From Paracoccaceae bacterium (lineage in GTDB: Bacteria; Pseudomonadota; Alphaproteobacteria; Rhodobacterales; Rhodobacteraceae), in NCBI GenBank assembly GCA_016764835.1, contig JAESRD010000128.1, positions 1 to 25,863 of the forward strand: a stretch of 25,863 nucleotides of DNA. Direction: 5' to 3'. Positions 16,044 through 22,498 of this stretch are shown here, in pieces. The position numbers and the translations under genes are program-made. Position 1 is the stretch's first letter; each line of letters opens with the position of its first letter. The notes beneath the pieces were generated by a model. The model saw only the letters and a list, made by a program, of their open reading frames with translations, did no database searches and had not been told where the DNA came from.

Positions 16044-16838
16044 ATGACGAAGTTAATTGAAGCGCAGGCCAAGGTTCTTGCCGATGAACCTGTAGATATT
16101 TACGCGGCCTATCCGTTTGATGAGTTTGTTCATAAACATGGCACAACCAAGCGGCGCGGCATTTTCGGATATTTTGTCCATTATTTTGGCCGGCTTATTG
16201 TCGGCGGCGACTATGCCGAAGGCGCAACTTTGCCAAACGAGCCCGATCTTGTTGCAAAATACGGCATTTCGCGCACTGTCATTCGCGAGGCAATGAAATG
16301 TCTGGCTGGCAAAGGTTTGGTCAAAATCAGAACCAGAATTGGCACGAGCGTTCGCCCGCGAAAAAGCTGGCACCATCTCGATCCTGATGTCGTCGTTTGG
16401 TATTACGAGACCGGACCATCGCTCGAAATTATGCGCTCAATCAAAGACTTGCGTATCGTTCTCGAACCGGCAGCGGCAGTGCGCGCCGTTGAGCGCGCCT
16501 CATCAGCCGACATAGCCGATATCCGCGATGCCTTTACCATAATGGAAAACTCGATCGGCGATCACGAAGCAAATGCCGATGCCGATCTCGCCTTTCACAC
16601 CGCCATATTCTCAGCGACAAAGAACATGATCTATTCCCAGCTGATAGATCTGATTGCCGTCGCCATTTACGCCAACCGCGTAATTTCGACCCCTGAAGCC
16701 GTGGTTGAAGGTCAAAAAAGGTCATTGCCCTATCACCGTGATGTTTTGGTCGCGATCGAGGCGCGTAATGCGACTGAAGCGGCGGCGGCGTCTCAGCGTT
16801 TGGTCGAGTCTTGGCGCAACGAAATGTATGACTTTTAG
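16044..16838 (+). CDS. GntR-family transcriptional regulator, FadR/FCD type
   Basis: DNA-binding repressor or activator, 264 residues. The winged helix-turn-helix spans about residues 40-110 (GGDYAEGATLPNEPDLVAKYG, SRTVIREAMKCLAGKGLVKIR, GTSVRPR). The FCD ligand-binding domain follows (about 125-250) and includes SIKDLRIVLEPAAAVRAVERAS, DADLAFHTAIFSATKN and YHRDVLVAIEARN. FCD regulators usually bind sugar acids or organic acids and control adjacent catabolic genes, so this protein most likely senses an intermediate of the sugar-acid pathway. Candidate operators are the palindromes at 14975-14993, 15014-15042 and 15053-15064. There is an unusual 35-residue lead before the DNA-binding domain. 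A decayed homologue lies at about 19621-20011. Confidence 0.9.
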   Translation: MTKLIEAQAKVLADEPVDIYAAYPFDEFVHKHGTTKRRGIFGYFVHYFGRLIVGGDYAEGATLPNEPDLVAKYGISRTVIREAMKCLAGKGLVKIRTRIGTSVRPRKSWHHLDPDVVVWYYETGPSLEIMRSIKDLRIVLEPAAAVRAVERASSADIADIRDAFTIMENSIGDHEANADADLAFHTAIFSATKNMIYSQLIDLIAVAIYANRVISTPEAVVEGQKRSLPYHRDVLVAIEARNATEAAAASQRLVESWRNEMYDF

Positions 16839-16867
16839 CGAACGCGCAGCATCGTATCCGGAAATGG

Positions 16868-17090
16868 ACCGGCCGCATCAGCGGTACCGAATCCAGCGAA
16901 GGTTGGTTGTATCTCGCTGTGGCTTTGCCTTCATTCTCGGCGCGTCGCGGGCAAGACCGTCAACAAACGTATAAAGCGCTACCCAGCGAGGCGGGCGGTG
17001 GAGATGGCCATCTTCGAATACACTAACAACTATCTACCAATCAGCCCTGGACGAAAATTGTAGCGCCGTTGTCTTACGCAAGACAGCCTA
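16868..17090 (+). pseudogene. Probable remnant of an IS3-type transposase (OrfB)
   Basis: From about 16868 the plus strand reads TESSEGWLYLAVAL then PSFSARRG, closely resembling the catalytic-core segment EGWLYLAVVxDLFSRRVVGW of IS3-family transposases. Further on (about 16990-17060) another stretch reads RRAVEMAIFEYTNNYLPISP, resembling the C-terminal FEYIExFYNxxRRHSxLGYxSP. Most of the middle is missing and no frame stays open, so this is a decayed fragment. I see no terminal inverted repeats. The 298 bases between the GntR gene and the truncated reductase hold nothing else I recognise. Confidence 0.5.
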
Positions 17091-17136
17091 AGCGGGCTTT
17101 TGGGGCGGCACGAAAGCGCGACAAGTCCATTTGTCG

Positions 17137-17949
17137 TTAGCCGCGCCAAAGCCTGTCGCCGCCAATCTGCGCCTCATAGGTCAGATAGCCCGGCGATGGC
17201 AGCGGCTTATACGCGGCTTCCAACGCGGTGATCTCATCACCGCTGAGCACCAGATTAACGGCGGCCACAGCATCGGTAATATGCGCCGGTTTGGTCGCGC
17301 CAATAATCGGCGATGTCATCTCAGGTTTCGACAGAACCCAAGCCATTGCAACCTGCGCCATGACAACGCCGCGCGCTTTGGCAATCTTTTCAACCGTATC
17401 GACAATCGCTTTCGCCGGGGCCGCGTCATTGTCATACATGTGTTTGTTGTAAAGATCGGTGGTGTTGCGCTTTGTGCTCTGGCCCCATGGCCGGGTCAGC
17501 ATTCCGCCGCCCAACGGGCCCCATGGCATCACGGCCACGCCCTGATCCGCACAGAGCGGCAGCATTTCGCGCTCTTCCTCGCGCATGGCCAAATGCACTT
17601 CGCTTTGCATCGAGACAAACCGCGCCCAGCCATTGAGTTGCGAGGTATATAGCGCCTTTGAAAACTGCCAAGCATACATCGAAGAGGCGCCGATATAGCG
17701 CACTTTGCCGGCTTTAACTACGTCGTTGAGCGCCTCCAAAGTTTCTTCGATCGGGGTGAAATAATCCCAGCGATGTATTTGATAAAGATCGACATAATCG
17801 GTTTTCAGCCGCTGCAGGCTATTGTCAATCTCAGCAAATATCGCCTTGCGGCTGAGCCCAGCTCCATTTGGTCCGTCTGACATACGGTTAAACAGTTTGG
17901 TCGCCAAAACGTAGCTGTCGCGCGGGCCAAGCTCGCGCAGTAATTCTCC
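17137..17949 (-). pseudogene. Aldo/keto reductase lacking its N-terminal part
   Basis: C-terminal three quarters of an aldo/keto reductase of the YhdN/Tas-like group. Homology-like sequence starts at about GELLRELGPRDSYVLATK and runs through LKTDYVDLYQIHRWD, VRYIGASSMYAWQF, GVAVMPWGPLGGGMLTRPWG and SPIIGATKPAHITDAV to the end. The Lys (ATK) and His (QIH) of the tetrad are present, but the first 60-75 residues with the catalytic Asp and Tyr are absent. No ATG with a ribosome binding site precedes it: the only early start is TTG at 17907, and the first ATG (17883) would cut more of the barrel. Upstream in-frame sequence runs directly into the regulator gene, whose stop lies inside it. A deletion joining the two genes is the simplest explanation. 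Confidence 0.78.
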
Positions 17950-19291
17950 CCGGATATCGAACGCGAAAGCTATGCGGGTCGTAGGCGCGGCCGATGCCCG
18001 ACTGCAAGATCAGCTGGTCGGGTAGATCCCAGCGCACATGGTTTTCAACCAACATCGTTGAGCGCACCGAACGGGTCGCATCGCCCTTGGTCATAATGAC
18101 ATCAGAGCGCACGCTAATATTGCGCGGCACAGGCACGCCGCGCAGCGCACTAAAGAGTGTTTCCACCGCAACCAGCCCCATTGAGGGCGGGTAGTCAACC
18201 GCGACCATGCGCACGTTGTTTTGCAGCGCCAGTTTATAAACTTCATTGAGGTCGCCGCCCGTATGCGGCGGTATATCTTCGCCGTGGTAGCCAGCGCCCA
18301 GATAGGCGCGCAACGACCCGGCCCCTTGCAAGCCGCTATCCGACCAAACCCCGTCAAACGGTTGCGCCCCGGCTGCCAGATAGCCTGAGACACAGGCCTC
18401 GGCGGCTTCAGACCGCCAGTCTGTCCAATAGCTGGCGGCGATATGGATGTCAGGAAATGTAGCAAATACTGCCCTAGCCGCGGCCAACCGCGCCACTGCA
18501 GGCCCGGCTCCGCGCTGGCCCGGCAACAACAAAATATGGCCCCGACCCTTAAGCGTTTCAGCCAGCCACAGCGCTGTTGTATGGCCGATCAAGTGATCGG
18601 AACTGTTGACAAAACTATGATAGGGAAGTGCGGCATCACTCCCCCGATCGACAAGCACCACACGGATGCCAGTCTCTATTGCATTCGCAATTTCGACCGC
18701 AATTTCAGGCGCATTAGCGGCGCTAACAAGTAGCCCGTCCACACCGTCATTAACCAACGCACGTATCTGGGCGCTTTGCAGCACCGCATCATCCTCAGCA
18801 TGGCGAATTGCCAGCCGATCTATCGCGTCGCCCAGCCCACCTGCCCCGTATTCTATCGCATGTACAAGTGCTGTGCGCCACGCATTGCCCAGTGAAGCAT
18901 TTGAAAACCCAATATAATAGCGCCGTCGGCTGGCCGCAGCACCAGACCGTAGCACGAGCGCCGGTGCCCGCGCCACAAACCCGGCACTCACCTGTGGAAA
19001 CCCAGCCCGCACCGATATGTCGCGTACGCTCCGCCGCTGAAAATCTACCTGAACTTGTTTGGCATATGCCGTGCTCAAAACCGAGGCCTGCGCGCCAACA
19101 GCTACCTTGCCCCGCGCGAGGGCAACAAGCCCGTTTTGGGCCAGCACTTTGCCTACGCGGTACAGACTTGTGCGCGCCATCCCCGTGGCTTGCAGCGCCT
19201 CCTTGGTGCTGAGCGTGCCGGTTTTGTCCTTGGCCAACACGCTGAGCAAAGCAATCGCGCCATCAACCCCGTTTTGACGGAATTCTCCCAT
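17888..19291 (-). CDS. Transcriptional regulator with IclR-like winged helix and sugar-binding-protein domain
   Basis: 467 residues. ATG 19291 is preceded by AAAGGA at a normal distance. Residues 8-65 (VDGAIALLSVLAKDKTGTLS, TKEALQATGMARTSLYRVGK, VLAQNGLVALARGKVAVG) look like an IclR-type winged helix rather than the short LacI helix. Residues about 125-440 resemble a periplasmic sugar-binding (RbsB-like) fold: YYIGFSNASLGNAWRTALV, VNDGVDGLLVSAANAPEI, GIRVVLVDRGSD, GHILLLPGQRGAGPAVARL, GVWSDSGLQGAGSLRAYLGA. It lacks a signal peptide, so it should be a cytoplasmic sugar-responsive regulator. The last roughly 20 residues (after YDPHSF) read through sequence belonging to the truncated reductase in another frame, so the native C-terminus may have been replaced. 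No sugar transporter of its own lies beside it now. Confidence 0.75.
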   Translation of the reverse strand: MGEFRQNGVDGAIALLSVLAKDKTGTLSTKEALQATGMARTSLYRVGKVLAQNGLVALARGKVAVGAQASVLSTAYAKQVQVDFQRRSVRDISVRAGFPQVSAGFVARAPALVLRSGAAASRRRYYIGFSNASLGNAWRTALVHAIEYGAGGLGDAIDRLAIRHAEDDAVLQSAQIRALVNDGVDGLLVSAANAPEIAVEIANAIETGIRVVLVDRGSDAALPYHSFVNSSDHLIGHTTALWLAETLKGRGHILLLPGQRGAGPAVARLAAARAVFATFPDIHIAASYWTDWRSEAAEACVSGYLAAGAQPFDGVWSDSGLQGAGSLRAYLGAGYHGEDIPPHTGGDLNEVYKLALQNNVRMVAVDYPPSMGLVAVETLFSALRGVPVPRNISVRSDVIMTKGDATRSVRSTMLVENHVRWDLPDQLILQSGIGRAYDPHSFRVRYPGRITARAWPARQLRFGDQTV

Positions 19292-19620
19292 TACCCATCC
19301 TTTGATAATACCTGTCAGTGCAATATTTGTTCCAAATTCCGGCTTTTAACGGTCAGCTATGTTGGCCGTGCTGTCAAAGCCAAAATAGACTTAGGCCTAC
19401 TTCAACGGCTGTTTTGGATATTTCCGTTCGGCTTATGCCTGAACAAGATGCGACTATTTGGGGCGCTATCAACGACAAAACCAATCAGGACAAATTTTGA
19501 TCAAAGGTACCGGATCAAAACCGACGCCCGTAGCACCGCCCAAAGGGTGAGCGATGCCGAAGGCAATCTTTGTGTGCCCCGCATGGTCGAGGCCCGTTGC
19601 CACCTGTCTTTTTGCCGACT
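19292..19620. other. Non-coding stretch upstream of the IclR/PBP regulator
   Basis: No convincing gene. The first bases are the leader of the minus-strand regulator. On the minus strand at about 19469-19600 a short open stretch reads GIAHPLGGATGVGFDPVPLI then KICPDWF, ending in a stop. It looks protein-like, but I cannot assign it to a family. Given the decayed sequence on either side it may be another gene remnant. Confidence 0.4.
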
Positions 19621-20011
19621 GAGTTGGTTGTCCACTAATTTGGCCGGCACATTTTTTGTGGTAATTATACCGAAGACGCCGCCCTGCCAAACGCGCCCGA
19701 ATTTTTGCAAAATGCAGTATTTCGCGCTCTACCATCTAGTGAGCCCAATGCAGATGCCGATCACGGCCTTCACACATCGATATTCTTAGCAATAAAGAAA
19801 CCTATTTAATCGCATGCAATCAACCTGACCGCGACCGCCACCTTTGCTGGCAGAGTTACTCCCCCCCGAAGCCTTGGCCAAAAGAGGAAAATGAACTTTG
19901 TCCAATCAGCGTGATGTTTTACCGACGATCGAAGCCAGCTAAGCGGCCCAAGCATCTGTCGCTTAAAAGCTGCTGGTCGAGTCGTCACCCGACGAATTGT
20001 ATGATTTTTCA
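19621..20011 (+). pseudogene. Decayed second copy of the FCD GntR regulator
   Basis: This stretch aligns by eye with the intact regulator gene at 16044-16838. 19621-19735 matches about 16171-16280: shared runs include TTTGGCCGGC, TGCCAAACG, TTGCAAAAT and ATTTCGCGC. 19741-20011 matches about 16560-16838: shared patterns include ATGCCGATC followed by CTTTCACAC/CCTTCACAC, then CGTGATGTTTT, CGATCGA and TGGTCGAGTC, ending in GTATGA-TTTT. About 280 bases covering most of the helix-turn-helix and the start of the FCD domain are deleted at 19735-19741. Many substitutions, stops and frame shifts exclude function. It is a relic of a paralogue or duplicated locus, not a near-identical repeat. Confidence 0.75.
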
Positions 20012-20082
20012 TCAGCCTGATTAGAATCTACGCTATTTATGCATTTGGCATCAGAGCTGAACATCAGCGGTTAAGTTAACCC

Positions 20083-20159
20083 CAAATACTACAAAAATAC
20101 GCGCCGAAGATACCATCGTAAGCACGATGCATTTGTGCTTACGTTTAGCTTAGTATTTG
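20083..20159. repeat. Nested inverted repeats in the AT-rich intergenic region
   Basis: Outer arms CAAATACTA (20083-20091) and TAGTATTTG (20151-20159) are perfect complements. They enclose a second perfect pair, CGTAAGCAC (20117-20125) and GTGCTTACG (20135-20143), with a 9-base loop. The structure could be an operator pair, an extended RNA hairpin or the end of a lost element. It sits in a 420-base gap with no gene, between the decayed GntR copy and the betaine transporter. Confidence 0.45.
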
Positions 20160-20189
20160 CGTGGTTTTGAAGACTTACGGGCCAAATGC

Positions 20190-20205
20190 GGCAAAATTTT
20201 TTGCC
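20190..20205. repeat. Short A/T-core palindrome
   Basis: GGCAAAA and TTTTGCC flank TT, a perfect 7-base dyad. It lies about 230 bases upstream of the betaine-binding gene, and could be an operator or a small hairpin. No gene end is close enough for it to serve as an obvious terminator. Confidence 0.35.
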
Positions 20206-20323
20206 ACTTGTTTTCGGTGAAAATCATCTGACCAATTTTAGCTGGCGGCACCCAAAATTCAGACCTGCATAGCAAACTTTATTGCCACCATCTTTGCGAA
20301 ACACCAAGAATTTGGTTGATTTC

Positions 20324-20352
20324 TTGCTTTCTTTTTAGGATGATTTTATTCT
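20324..20352 (+). promoter_or_regulatory. Candidate promoter of the betaine transporter operon
   Basis: TTGCTT (20324-20329) and TATTCT (20347-20352) are separated by 17 bases, resembling sigma-70 boxes. They lie about 80 bases before the first gene, leaving a leader that ends in AAGGAG before ATG 20434. Picked by eye. Confidence 0.3.
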
Positions 20353-20433
20353 TACAGGGAAAATCTCCGGGGGGACCAGTGCGCTCGGGGCAAAAAGCAG
20401 GATGTAAAATCTCTGCTATCAAGGAGACTTTAA

Positions 20434-21384
20434 ATGAAAACCAAATATATTTTGACCGCAGCTGCTTTTGCGCTTAGCTCGGTTTGCTTTACTGGCGTTG
20501 CTTTTGCAGAAGCTGAATCAGACGAACCCATTATTATCGTCCAAAACAACTGGACCAGCCAGCTTGTCCTTTCCAATGTTGTCGGTCAACTGCTCGAAAG
20601 TCAGGGCTATACAGTCGAATATGTCCCGTCTGACAGCCAGTTACAGTTTAGCGCGATCACAAATGGCGACATGCATTTCCAAATCGAAGTTTGGGAAGGC
20701 TCAATGAAAACGGCCTTTGAAAATGCTGTAGAAGACGGCATGATCGACGCCGGCACCCATGAAGCAGTCACACGCGAAGAATGGTGGATCCCGAATTATG
20801 TTCTGGATGTCTGCCCTGAAGCCGGCAATTGGGAAGGCCTGAATGCTTGCGCTGACATTTTCAAGACAGCTGAAACCGCGCCAATGGGTCGCTTTGTTGG
20901 CCCGCCTGCCGACTGGGGCAAGAACTATGCCGGTCGCATCGAAGCCCTGCAAATGGACTTTATCGCCATCAATGTGGGCCAAGCAGCGACGCTTTGGGCT
21001 GAACTGCAATCCGCATATGACCGCGAAGAGCCGATCGTTTTGTTCAACTGGACGCCCAACTTTATCGAAAGCAAATTTGAGGGCATCTTCGTTGATTTCC
21101 CAGAGCCAGAAGCGGCTTGCTTTGAAGATCCTTCTTGGGGTCCGAACCCTGACGCGGTTGACGATTGTGGCGCGCCCTCCTCTGCTTGGCTGAAGAAAGC
21201 CATGTGGTCTGGTGTTGCAGAAGAATGGCCTGGTGCTGCGCAAATCATGACCAATATCGACTTCAACAATGCACAGATCGCCCGCGCAGCCCTGTTGGTT
21301 GACGTTGACGGGATGGAGCCAGAAGATGCCGCTGCATTGTGGATCGAAGAGAACCAAGAGCTGGTTACGGCTTGGCTAAATTAA
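20434..21384 (+). CDS. proX: Glycine betaine/proline betaine ABC transporter substrate-binding protein
   Basis: Periplasmic binding protein for quaternary ammonium compounds, 316 residues, with AAGGAG well placed before ATG. A classical Sec signal peptide (MKTKYILTAAAFALSSVCFT, then GVAFAEA) probably ends at an AxA site near residue 25-27. The rest is an OpuAC-type domain: IIIVQNNWTSQLVLSNVVGQ, GDMHFQIEVWEG, REEWWIPNYVLDVCP, FVGPPADWGKNYAGRIEAL, PIVLFNWTPNFIESKF. Many tryptophans could supply the aromatic cage that holds the trimethylammonium group. Four cysteines (DVCP, NACAD, AACFED, DDCGAP) may form two disulfides. It leads an operon with an ATPase and a double permease; a stem-loop follows it. 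The downstream sarcosine oxidase suggests import for catabolism as well as osmoprotection. Confidence 0.92.
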   Translation: MKTKYILTAAAFALSSVCFTGVAFAEAESDEPIIIVQNNWTSQLVLSNVVGQLLESQGYTVEYVPSDSQLQFSAITNGDMHFQIEVWEGSMKTAFENAVEDGMIDAGTHEAVTREEWWIPNYVLDVCPEAGNWEGLNACADIFKTAETAPMGRFVGPPADWGKNYAGRIEALQMDFIAINVGQAATLWAELQSAYDREEPIVLFNWTPNFIESKFEGIFVDFPEPEAACFEDPSWGPNPDAVDDCGAPSSAWLKKAMWSGVAEEWPGAAQIMTNIDFNNAQIARAALLVDVDGMEPEDAAALWIEENQELVTAWLN

Positions 21385-21422
21385 TCTGACGCGGATGAAC
21401 GCAAGTCAGTTAAACTAAGAAA

Positions 21423-21453
21423 GGGCCGGATGCCTACCAAAGGTGTCCGGCCC
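21423..21453. repeat. Stem-loop after the betaine binding-protein gene
   Basis: GGGCCGGA (21423-21430) pairs with TCCGGCCC (21446-21453). The stem continues with two G-T pairs and CCT/AGG to give about 13 pairs and a 5-base loop. The plus-strand sequence after it is A-rich, without a T-run, so it is probably an mRNA-stabilising or partially attenuating element between the binding protein and the ATPase. Confidence 0.55.
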
Positions 21454-21481
21454 ATAATAAAATAAAATTGAGGGTGGGTGA

Positions 21482-22498
21482 ATGACATCGGAAGTCAAAA
21501 TTAAGTGCCGAAATCTGTGGAAACTTTTTGGCTCTGCCCCAGAATCCTTCATGCGCGAGCACGACAATAACCCAAGCCCAGAGACCATAGAAAAAGCAGG
21601 CTACATTGGTGCTGTCCAAGATGTATCCTTTGATGTTCATGCTGGCGAAATCCTCATGATCATGGGCCTGTCAGGGTCGGGAAAATCAACCCTGATCCGC
21701 TGTATAACCCGCCTAAATGACCCCACTTTCGGCAGCATGGAATATGACGGAGACGACCTGCTAAAGGCCACGCCCGAAGAGCTGATCGAAATCAGGCGTC
21801 ACAAAATGGGCATGGTTTTCCAAAATTTTGGCCTGCTGCCAAACCGAGATGTATTGTCCAATATCGCCTTTCCGCTGGAAGTACGCGGCATGCCCAAGGC
21901 AGAACGCGAGGCCAAAGCCCGCGAGATGATTGAGCTGGTCAGCCTTACTGGCCGCGAAGCATATTTTCCGCGCGAACTGTCGGGTGGACAGCAACAGCGC
22001 GTCGGCATTGCCCGGTCCTTGGCCGTCGAGCCCGATGTTTGGTTTCTCGATGAACCGTTTTCTGCGCTTGATCCTCTGATCCGCGCTGAGATGCAGGACG
22101 AGTTCTTGCGTCTGCAAAAAAAGCTCAAAAAGACCATCGTCTTTATTACGCATGATTTTGAGGAGGCCGTGAAACTCGGTGACCGGATCGGTATCATGAA
22201 AGACGGCCGCATGGTGCAGATGGATACGCCCGAGCAGATCGTGCTGCACCCTGCCACCGATTACGTGGCCGAGTTTGCGCGCAATGCCCCACATGAGCGT
22301 ATCGTGACTGTCCGCGCTATTATGTCCGATACAACCGTCACCGGTGATAACCCAATTGATGCCCATGCGCTGATCGGCGCGGTCGCCAAGCGGGTTTTGA
22401 CGGCTGAGGCCCCGATCCCGGTTGAACATGACGGCCAGATCATCGGATCAATTGATCGAACCGCGATGCTAAACGGCCTGTTTGGCGATGACGCGTAA
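21482..22498 (+). CDS. proV: Glycine betaine/proline betaine ABC transporter ATPase
   Basis: Cytoplasmic nucleotide-binding subunit, 338 residues, with a G-rich Shine-Dalgarno (GAGGGTGGGTGA) before ATG. The N-terminal segment CRNLWKLFGSAPESFMREH is characteristic of ProV/OpuAA. Walker A is GLSGSGKS (about 62-69), the Q-loop is VFQNFGLLPNRDVLSN, the signature is LSGGQQQRVGIA, Walker B is VWFLDEPFSALDP, and the switch is FITHDFEEA. The C-terminal 70 residues (IVTVRAIMSD..., PIPVEHDGQIIGSIDRTAML) resemble a shortened CBS region, which in relatives senses ionic strength. The stop overlaps the permease start as TAATG (22496-22500). Confidence 0.93.
   Translation: MTSEVKIKCRNLWKLFGSAPESFMREHDNNPSPETIEKAGYIGAVQDVSFDVHAGEILMIMGLSGSGKSTLIRCITRLNDPTFGSMEYDGDDLLKATPEELIEIRRHKMGMVFQNFGLLPNRDVLSNIAFPLEVRGMPKAEREAKAREMIELVSLTGREAYFPRELSGGQQQRVGIARSLAVEPDVWFLDEPFSALDPLIRAEMQDEFLRLQKKLKKTIVFITHDFEEAVKLGDRIGIMKDGRMVQMDTPEQIVLHPATDYVAEFARNAPHERIVTVRAIMSDTTVTGDNPIDAHALIGAVAKRVLTAEAPIPVEHDGQIIGSIDRTAMLNGLFGDDA

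Noticed and set aside
20341..20433. Possible riboswitch in the leader of the betaine operon
   Set aside because: Only a weak 5-base stem (AGCAG/CTGCT) is visible, and no known riboswitch core could be recognised.
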